Part shown: in pieces, positions 7,184-14,518 of the stretch
Layout of the letters: the number at the start of each line of letters is the position of its first letter
Numbering within the stretch: position 1 is the first letter of the stretch
Assembly (NCBI GenBank): GCA_034435275.1
Contig: DAOTXP010000008.1
Coordinates: 1 to 14,518 of the forward strand
Direction: 5' to 3'
Source: JBFMCC01 sp034435275
GTDB taxonomy: Bacteria > Chloroflexota > Anaerolineae > Anaerolineales > Villigracilaceae
DNA: 14,518 nt
Translations under genes and position numbers: made by a program
Notes under the pieces: generated by a model
Told to the model about the DNA's origin: nothing
Database searches by the model: none
What the model saw: only the letters and a program-made list of their open reading frames with translations

Positions 7184-7931
7184 GCGCCGCACGCAGAAAC
7201 GCCTGTCCAGCGTCAGCGCGGTATTTCCCGCCTACAATGATGGCGGCACGATTCCCAGCATGGTGTTGACCGCGCTGATCGCCCTGCCGCAGGTGACGGA
7301 CGATTACGAGGTCGTCGTTACGAACGACGGCAGTACAGACTACACCGGGCGCGTGCTGGACGAAATGGCGGGACGTTATCCCGAACTGCGCGTGATTCAC
7401 CACCCGTCCAACCGGGGATACGGGGCGGCCCTGCGCTCGGGGTTTTCCGCCGCAGCCAAGGACTGGGTTTTCTACACCGACGGCGACGCCCAGTACAATC
7501 CGTTGGAATTGATCGGCCTGGTGCAGGCATTGGGAGAGGGCGTGGACGCGGTGAACGGCTACAAGACCACGCGCCACGACCCATTGATTCGGATCGTCGT
7601 CGGGCGGCTCTACCATCACTTCGTCAGTCTCCTCTTTGGCATCCGCCTGCGGGACGTTGACTGCGATTTTCGCCTGATCCCGCGCAGGGTCCTGGACGAG
7701 ATCGGCTTGGAGAGCAGCACCGGCACGATCTGCCTGGAAATGGTCAAAAAGATTCAGGACGCTGGATACACTTTTGCGGAGGTGCCTGTCAATCATTATG
7801 CCCGTCAGTATGGCGGTTCGCAATTCTTCACCCTGCCGCGCTTGTTCCGCACTTTTCTGCGCCTGGTCGAGTTGTATTGGAAGTTGGTCATTCGCAAAGA
7901 GCATTTGATCCCTGTGAATAAACGACCGTGA
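7176..7931 (+). CDS. GT2 family glycosyltransferase, dolichol-phosphate mannose synthase-like
   Basis: The 251-aa cytoplasmic GT-A enzyme resembles dolichyl/polyprenyl-phosphate sugar synthases. Visible motifs are AVFPAYNDGG at the start of the fold, VVVTNDGSTD (DGSTD 51-55) for nucleotide binding, NRGYGAALRSGF (79-90), the metal-binding DxD-type TDGDAQYNP (DGD 102-104), DCDFRLIPRRVL (162-173) and the HYARQYGGSQ loop (208-216). Unlike ArnC or GtrB it has no clear pair of C-terminal transmembrane helices, so it looks like the soluble Dpm1 type. It overlaps the methyltransferase by 8 nt (the ATGGATGA junction) and the SDR by 4 nt (GTGA), indicating translational coupling. Its likely job is to load a sugar on a polyprenyl phosphate for the GT-C enzyme of the same run; that pairing is inferred. 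Confidence 0.9.
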   Translation: MDERRTQKRLSSVSAVFPAYNDGGTIPSMVLTALIALPQVTDDYEVVVTNDGSTDYTGRVLDEMAGRYPELRVIHHPSNRGYGAALRSGFSAAAKDWVFYTDGDAQYNPLELIGLVQALGEGVDAVNGYKTTRHDPLIRIVVGRLYHHFVSLLFGIRLRDVDCDFRLIPRRVLDEIGLESSTGTICLEMVKKIQDAGYTFAEVPVNHYARQYGGSQFFTLPRLFRTFLRLVELYWKLVIRKEHLIPVNKRP

Positions 7932-8917
7932 ATACTACGACTGTTTTTCAGGGAAAACGGGTTCTCGTCACCGGCGGCCTGGGCTTCATCGGCAGTAACC
8001 TGGCGCGCAGGCTCGTGGAATTGGGCGCTGAGGTCTCCCTCGTGGATATCCTCGACCCCGGCTCCGGCGGCAGCCTGTTCAACATTAGCGGCATAGAAGA
8101 GCGCGTGAAGGTGCACCGGGCCGATGTCGGCGATGAGGCCGTGATGAATGACCTGGTACGGGACCAGGATTACCTGTTCAATTTAGCCGGTCAGACCAGC
8201 CACCTCGGCAGTATGCAGGACCCGCTGAAGGATTTGGAAGCCAATACCGTCAGCCAGTTCAAATTGCTGGAAGTGTGCAGGAAGCAGAATCCCGGCGTCA
8301 GGGTCGTCTATTCCGGCACCCGCCAGATCTATGGCCGCCCGAAATATCTTCCGGTGGATGAAGGCCATCCGCCCGCGCCGCTGGATTACAACGGCGTCAG
8401 CAAACGGGCGGGAGAGATGTATCATCTCGTCACTCACCGCATCTATGGCGTGTGGACGACCATCCTCAGAATGACCAACGTCTATGGGCCGCGCATGCGC
8501 GTCCGGGACGACCGCCAGACCTTCATCGGCTGGTGGTTCCGCCAGCTATTGGAGAGGGAGGAACTGAAGGTGTTCGGCGACGGACAGCAAGTCCGCGACC
8601 TCAATTATATTGACGACGTAGTGGACGCCCTGTTGCTATGCGCCGCTCATCCGTCCGCCGAGGGCCAGATCTATAATCTCGGCGGCGAGCCGGTCAGCCT
8701 GCTCGACCTGGCGCGCACGATGATCGAGGTGAACGGGAGCGGCAGTTACACCCTCACACCGTTTCCGCCGGGCCGCAAACGCATTGACATCGGCGACTAT
8801 TTCGGCGACTACACCAAAATCCTGACCGCCCTGGGATGGCGGCCGCGCGTGTCCCTGCGCACGGGCATCGAGCGGACGCTGGATTTCTATCGCCGCCACA
8901 AGGGGCGCTACTGGTAG
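7928..8917 (+). CDS. NAD-dependent epimerase/dehydratase (extended SDR) with non-canonical YxxxK motif
   Basis: The 329-aa extended short-chain dehydrogenase acts on nucleotide sugars. The N-terminal Rossmann motif is VTGGLGFIGSN (GGLGFIG 16-22), and D40 at the end of strand 2 points to NAD rather than NADP. The Ser/Thr position of the triad is covered by YSGTRQIYG (T131). Where relatives have YGVSK, this protein has LDYNGVSKRAGE: K159 is in place but the canonical tyrosine position is N155, with Y154 one residue early. Sugar-binding segments RMTNVYGPRM and FGDGQQVRDLNYIDDVVDALL are intact. I recall a subgroup of similar proteins reading DVNGINK here, so this may be a lineage trait rather than a mutation. 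The start is GTG overlapping the previous stop; the aminotransferase follows after 1 nt. The exact reaction (4,6-dehydration, epimerisation or other) cannot be read from sequence. Confidence 0.88.
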   Translation: MNTTTVFQGKRVLVTGGLGFIGSNLARRLVELGAEVSLVDILDPGSGGSLFNISGIEERVKVHRADVGDEAVMNDLVRDQDYLFNLAGQTSHLGSMQDPLKDLEANTVSQFKLLEVCRKQNPGVRVVYSGTRQIYGRPKYLPVDEGHPPAPLDYNGVSKRAGEMYHLVTHRIYGVWTTILRMTNVYGPRMRVRDDRQTFIGWWFRQLLEREELKVFGDGQQVRDLNYIDDVVDALLLCAAHPSAEGQIYNLGGEPVSLLDLARTMIEVNGSGSYTLTPFPPGRKRIDIGDYFGDYTKILTALGWRPRVSLRTGIERTLDFYRRHKGRYW

Positions 8918-8918
8918 C

Positions 8919-10046
8919 ATGACGGACATCCCCATCGTTGACCTGAAAGCGCAATATTACGCCACCCGCGAGGAAGTGGACGAGGCCATCGCGCGCGTCC
9001 TCCAGCGCGGCAATTTTGTCCTGGGAGAGGAGGTCGCCGCGTTCGAACGGGAATTTGCGGACTACCTCGGCGCGGCCTTCGCGGCCGGCGTCGACTCGGG
9101 CACGTCCGCGTTGCAACTGGCATTGCTGGCCTGCGGGATCGGAAGCGGCGACGAAGTGATCGCGCCCTCTCACACGGCCGTCGCGACGGTCGCCGCCATC
9201 GAAATGACCGGCGCCCGTCCCGTGCTCGTAGATATTGACCTCCCCCGCTTCACCCTGGACCCGGAGCGGGTCGCGCCGGCCATCACGCCGCGCACCCGGG
9301 CGATTGTTCCCGTTCACCTCTACGGCTGTCCTGCGGACCTCGCGCCCATCCTGCAACTTGCCCAGCAACATGATTTGTTTGTGATCGAAGATTGTGCGCA
9401 AGCGCACGGCGCGTTGTATCATGGCAAAAAGGCTGGCAACTGGGGACACATCGCCGCGTTCAGTTTCTACCCGACGAAAAACCTCGGCGCGGACGGCGAC
9501 GGCGGCGCGGTGGTCACGGACGATCCCGCCCTGGCGGAGCGCGTGCGCCTCCTGCGTCAATATGGCTGGCGGGAACGCTTCATCAGCGCGGTCAAAGGAA
9601 TCAACAGCCGCCTCGACGAAATGCAGGCGGCCATCCTGCGCGTCAAACTGCGGCATCTCGATCGCTGGAATGCGCGCCGCCGCGAACTTGCCCGGCTGTA
9701 CGATGACCTGCTGGCCGATACCGGCCTGACCCTGCCCGCCCAACCCCGGGACGCGGTTCATGTTTACCATCAGTACGTCGTCCGCCATCCCCAGCGCGAG
9801 AGGCTGAAAGCCTTCCTGAAAGAAAACGGCGTCCAGACTATCGTCCATTATCCTGTCCCGGTCCACCTCCAGCCCGCCTATCACGATCTCGGGCTCTCTC
9901 CCGGCAGCCTGCCTTTTTCTGAACTGGCCGCCGAACAGGTACTTTCCCTGCCCGTTTACCCGGGAATGGATGAAGAAGCGATAAGCCGGGTAAGCCGCCT
10001 CATTCACGCCCATCTGGCGAATGAGGTTCCACCGCCCACCGGTTGA
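8919..10046 (+). CDS. DegT/DnrJ/EryC1/StrS family sugar aminotransferase
   Basis: This 375-aa PLP enzyme transfers an amino group to a keto nucleotide sugar, usually from glutamate. The family opening IPIVDLKAQY is present; FVIEDCAQAHG holds the aspartate that pairs with the PLP pyridine nitrogen (D158), and SFYPTKNLGADGDGGAVV holds the Schiff-base lysine (K187). QYGWRERF and GINSRLDEMQAAILRVKL complete the pattern. The overall look is closer to the 3-aminotransferases of the TylB/DesV/FdtB group than to ArnB-type 4-aminotransferases; this is remembered resemblance, not an alignment. It starts one base after the SDR stop and is the last gene of the five-gene run. The product would be a nucleotide amino sugar. 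No clear terminator follows. Confidence 0.92.
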   Translation: MTDIPIVDLKAQYYATREEVDEAIARVLQRGNFVLGEEVAAFEREFADYLGAAFAAGVDSGTSALQLALLACGIGSGDEVIAPSHTAVATVAAIEMTGARPVLVDIDLPRFTLDPERVAPAITPRTRAIVPVHLYGCPADLAPILQLAQQHDLFVIEDCAQAHGALYHGKKAGNWGHIAAFSFYPTKNLGADGDGGAVVTDDPALAERVRLLRQYGWRERFISAVKGINSRLDEMQAAILRVKLRHLDRWNARRRELARLYDDLLADTGLTLPAQPRDAVHVYHQYVVRHPQRERLKAFLKENGVQTIVHYPVPVHLQPAYHDLGLSPGSLPFSELAAEQVLSLPVYPGMDEEAISRVSRLIHAHLANEVPPPTG

Positions 10047-10197
10047 ATCATCCGCTCAGGACAAAACTTTTTCCCTGCCCGGGGGTAACAACATACGACA
10101 CAGGAAGGCCTCGCGCCAAACTGGTGACAAAAGGAACTGTCTGGATTGGGCGACTCGTGCCATAATTCCCGTCTGTCAAATTCCCTTTATCCTTTCC

Positions 10198-10202
10198 GGA
10201 GG
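10198..10202 (+). promoter_or_regulatory. Ribosome-binding site fixing the malic enzyme start
   Basis: GGAGG lies 4 nt before ATG at 10207. The frame is open back to 10021, but that upstream stretch overlaps the aminotransferase end and its translation does not resemble malic enzyme, so the start belongs here. Confidence 0.8.
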
Positions 10203-10206
10203 CAAC

Positions 10207-12537
<2,331 letters not shown>

Positions 12538-12549
12538 AAATTCCAATAG

Positions 12550-12579
12550 AAAGGGCCTTGGAGAAATCCGAGGCCTTTT
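12550..12579. terminator. Bidirectional intrinsic terminator between maeB and obgE
   Basis: A 13-bp stem (12550-12562 with 12567-12579) contains two G-U/T-G wobbles and closes on a GAAA tetraloop; the plus strand runs on with a TTTT tract. It sits 12 bp after the maeB stop and 6 bp after the obgE stop, so it can serve both convergent genes, more strongly the plus-strand one. Confidence 0.85.
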
Positions 12580-12585
12580 ACTTAC

Positions 12586-13857
12586 TCACTCCTGCCACTC
12601 CAACTCGAACTCACCGATTGCAATCGTATCCCCTTCCTGCACGCCCGCCTTGCGCAGGGCTTCGTCCACGCCGAGTTTCTCCATCAACTTTTGGAATCTG
12701 CGCAGAGAGCCGTCGTGTTCCCAATACGTCATGGAGGCGGCGCGCTCGATGGCCGCGCCGCTCAACCGCCATTGATTCGTCCCCTCGCGCGTGACGACGA
12801 ACTCGCGCGGGTCTTCCTTTGGACGGTAGACCGGCATTGGCGGTTCGACCTCCTCCAGCGCAGGCGTCTCGGCCAGTTTTTGCGCGGCCTTGAGAAGCAG
12901 TTCGCGCGTGTTCGTCCGCGCCAGTGCGGAGACGGCCATCAATTCCATTTTTTGTTTTTTGAATTTCTTCTTTAGGTCCGCGAGGCGTTCCTGCACTTCG
13001 GGCTGGTCAATTTTGTTCACGGCCACGATCTGCGGCTTCCTTGCCAGATTCGGGTCGAAGAGTGCCAGTTCGGCGTTGATCTGGCTGAAGTCCGCCAGCG
13101 GATCGGGGGAGAGCCCGTCGAGCAGGTGAATCAGGATGCGGGTCCGCTGGATGTGGCGCAGGAAGTCGTGGCCGAGGCCGGCCCCTTCCGCCGCCCCCTC
13201 GATCAGGCCGGGAATGTCTGCCAGCACCACGGTCGTGTCATCGTCTATTTGCGCGACGCCCAGGTTCGGTTCGAGTGTGGTGAACGGATACGGCGCGATC
13301 TTCGGTGTGGCGTTGGTCAGGATCGAAAGCAGGGTGGACTTGCCCGCGTTCGGCACGCCGACCAGCCCGATGTCGGCGATCAGTTTCAATTCCAGTTTGA
13401 GGCGTTTCTCTTCCGCGGGCTCGCCTTTTTCGGCGGTGCGCGGCGCCTGGTTGCGCGAGGTGGCAAAATGCTGGTTGCCGCGTCCGCCGCGCCCGCCCTT
13501 GCAAACGGTGAGACGCTGGCCGGGCCGGGTGAGGTCGCCGAGCAGGGACGGGGTCTCGAGCGAGATGTCGAAGATGGCCGTGCCGGGCGGGACGCAAATG
13601 ATCAGGTCTTCACCGTTCTTCCCGGACTTCTGGTTGGAGCCGCCTCCTCGGCCCGGCTGCGCGGCGAACTTCTGATTCTGGCGGAACGCCGAAAGCGTGT
13701 TGAGCGTGGGCTTGACCTCGAAGATCACGTCGCCGCCGCGGCCCCCGTCGCCGCCATCGGGGCCGCCGCGCGGAACGTACTTCTCGCGGCGGAAGTGCAC
13801 CATACCGTCTCCGCCCTTGCCCGAACGAACGTGGATTTCTACCTGGTCAATAAACAT
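12586..13857 (-). CDS. obgE: Obg family GTPase
   Basis: The 423-aa essential-class GTPase is linked to 50S ribosome assembly and stress or (p)ppGpp responses. The N-terminal Obg fold (about 1-158) is glycine-rich, with RSGKGGDGMVHFRREKYVP and GGDGGRGGDV typical of the six-strand polyproline-II-like tip. The G domain (about 160-335) carries G1 GVPNAGKST (167-175), G2 PFTTLEPN, G3 DIPGLIEGA (214-222), G4 NKID (281-284) and G5 VSAL. A C-terminal OCT domain (about 343-423) is present, ending in GDTIAIGEFELEWQE; OCT is found in many Gram-positive-type Obg proteins but not in E. coli ObgE. The ATG has only a weak Shine-Dalgarno (ACGAGC). It lies 16 bp downstream of a membrane protein gene, probably in one transcript; the common neighbours rplU and rpmA are not seen here. 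Confidence 0.97.
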   Translation of the reverse strand: MFIDQVEIHVRSGKGGDGMVHFRREKYVPRGGPDGGDGGRGGDVIFEVKPTLNTLSAFRQNQKFAAQPGRGGGSNQKSGKNGEDLIICVPPGTAIFDISLETPSLLGDLTRPGQRLTVCKGGRGGRGNQHFATSRNQAPRTAEKGEPAEEKRLKLELKLIADIGLVGVPNAGKSTLLSILTNATPKIAPYPFTTLEPNLGVAQIDDDTTVVLADIPGLIEGAAEGAGLGHDFLRHIQRTRILIHLLDGLSPDPLADFSQINAELALFDPNLARKPQIVAVNKIDQPEVQERLADLKKKFKKQKMELMAVSALARTNTRELLLKAAQKLAETPALEEVEPPMPVYRPKEDPREFVVTREGTNQWRLSGAAIERAASMTYWEHDGSLRRFQKLMEKLGVDEALRKAGVQEGDTIAIGEFELEWQE

Positions 13858-13873
13858 GCTCGTATTCTACGGC

Positions 13874-14518
13874 CTAGCGGTTGAAGTCCACCAGTTGCGC
13901 GAATGTTTCCAATTCCGTGGACAGGGTGGGCAGGGTGATCGAGATGACCAGCAGGATGAAAAGTCCCGCGAAGGCCCAGCCCAGCGCGCGGAAGAAGCCC
14001 CTCTTTAGTTCCTTGTTCATGACGATGACCTCAGCGATCGGTAACCAGAGGAAAGGCAGGAGGATGAGCCCCAGCGCAAACAGCGAGCCTGCAAGAATAA
14101 AGAGGGATTCGAGCAGGTCCCCGGTCTTTGTATCCAAAAGACCGCTGTCCAGCAGATACGAGCTGACCGCCAGCGCCATTCCAAAAACCGCCTGGAAGAC
14201 GCCGAAGACCATCATTTGGATGTAGAAAGGCCGCCTGAACACGTTGCCGTCCAAATGGATTCCCTGCGCCCTGAGCATGACTACGGCAAACGCCTCCGGG
14301 AAAATAATGAAGATGATCAGGAAAACCAGGAATTCCTGAAAGGTGGATTCGGTCTCTGTGGTTGCCACACTCCACAAGATGATGAGGATCGAAAACAACC
14401 AGACGATGAACGGATTGAGGAAATTCTTGAACCGACCGGCCTGGTCTTTGGTGAATTCCTCACTGACCCATTCCTGAATCCAGGAGGGTTTAAAGAACGC
14501 CCTCAGAAATGTCTTGGG
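13874..14518 (-). CDS. Integral membrane protein of unknown function, N-terminus missing
   Basis: I do not recognise a family. The frame is open to the window edge, so at least 214 residues are present; the TTG near 14398 is internal, because coding clearly continues upstream as WIQEWVSEEFTKDQ and FKNFLNPFIVW. The visible N-terminal part is amphipathic and charged, followed by about five hydrophobic segments: FIVWLFSILIILW, EFLVFLIIFIIFPEAFAVVML, MMVFGVFQAVFGMALAVSSY, LFILAGSLFALGLILLPFLW and a last one near ALGWAFAGLFILLVISITL. A short basic loop (NKELKRGFF) precedes the last helix, and the tail is short (TELETFAQLVDFNR). No catalytic or transport motif is evident. It lies 16 bp upstream of obgE on the same strand, so it is probably co-transcribed with it. 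Confidence 0.8.
   Translation of the reverse strand, partial: PKTFLRAFFKPSWIQEWVSEEFTKDQAGRFKNFLNPFIVWLFSILIILWSVATTETESTFQEFLVFLIIFIIFPEAFAVVMLRAQGIHLDGNVFRRPFYIQMMVFGVFQAVFGMALAVSSYLLDSGLLDTKTGDLLESLFILAGSLFALGLILLPFLWLPIAEVIVMNKELKRGFFRALGWAFAGLFILLVISITLPTLSTELETFAQLVDFNR

Noticed and set aside
8754..10013. Minus-strand open frame opposite the aminotransferase
   Set aside because: No recognisable domain, and it fully overlaps a gene with complete PLP-enzyme motifs.
10138..10166. Promoter for maeB with CATAAT -10 box
   Set aside because: The -10 is acceptable but no usable -35 box lies at 16-18 bp spacing, so it is not listed as a feature.
10021..10206. In-frame upstream extension of the malic enzyme gene to ATG 10021
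   Set aside because: It overlaps the aminotransferase 3' end, its translation does not resemble malic enzyme, and GGAGG plus ATG at 10207 gives the family-typical N-terminus.
13126..13884. Plus-strand open frame opposite obgE
   Set aside because: Shadow of the G-domain and Obg-fold coding sequence; no independent support.
14396..14398. TTG as the start of the membrane protein upstream of obgE
   Set aside because: The same frame continues upstream with protein-like sequence to the window edge, so the gene is cut by the edge rather than starting here.

Overview
The window is bacterial chromosome, GC-rich and tightly packed, with both edges cutting through a gene. Gene content (a YkcB-like membrane glycosyltransferase, a recX-rny pair, a two-domain malic enzyme, obgE beside a membrane protein, and a run of sugar-modifying genes) and protein style best fit an Anaerolineae-like member of the Chloroflexota. 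That placement is inference from remembered protein resemblance, not a computed assignment. No phage, IS transposase, CRISPR, rRNA or tRNA was seen.

Layout. (1) 3-1664, plus strand: 3' part of a polytopic GT39/YkcB-like glycosyltransferase. (2) 1665-1835: convergent intergenic region with a small nested-palindrome element flanked by 8-bp direct repeats, an intrinsic terminator for the leftward genes, and a 13-bp tandem repeat. (3) 1836-3995, minus strand: recX then rny, 18 bp apart, a probable operon (recombination control and RNA decay). (4) 4008-4455: a 448-bp divergent intergenic region with candidate promoters. (5) 4456-10046, plus strand: five genes coupled by overlaps or gaps of no more than 7 nt: a GT-C membrane glycosyltransferase, a SAM methyltransferase, a GT2 glycosyltransferase, an NAD-dependent SDR and a DegT-type sugar aminotransferase. 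(6) 10207-12537, plus strand: malic enzyme with a C-terminal phosphotransacetylase-like domain and a lysine-rich tail. (7) A bidirectional hairpin terminator at 12550-12579. (8) 12586-14518, minus strand: obgE and, 16 bp upstream of it, a membrane protein of unknown function cut by the window edge.

How the genes may work together. The five-gene block reads as a complete surface-glycan decoration module. The SDR and aminotransferase would make a nucleotide amino sugar, the methyltransferase could methylate a sugar or lipid intermediate, the GT2 could load a sugar onto a polyprenyl phosphate, and the GT-C enzyme could use that lipid-linked sugar on the outer face of the membrane. The division of labour resembles the Arn pathway of Gram-negative bacteria but is built from different subfamilies. 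The two points most worth follow-up are this module, whose SDR lacks the usual catalytic tyrosine, and the nested-palindrome element just after the first gene's stop codon.
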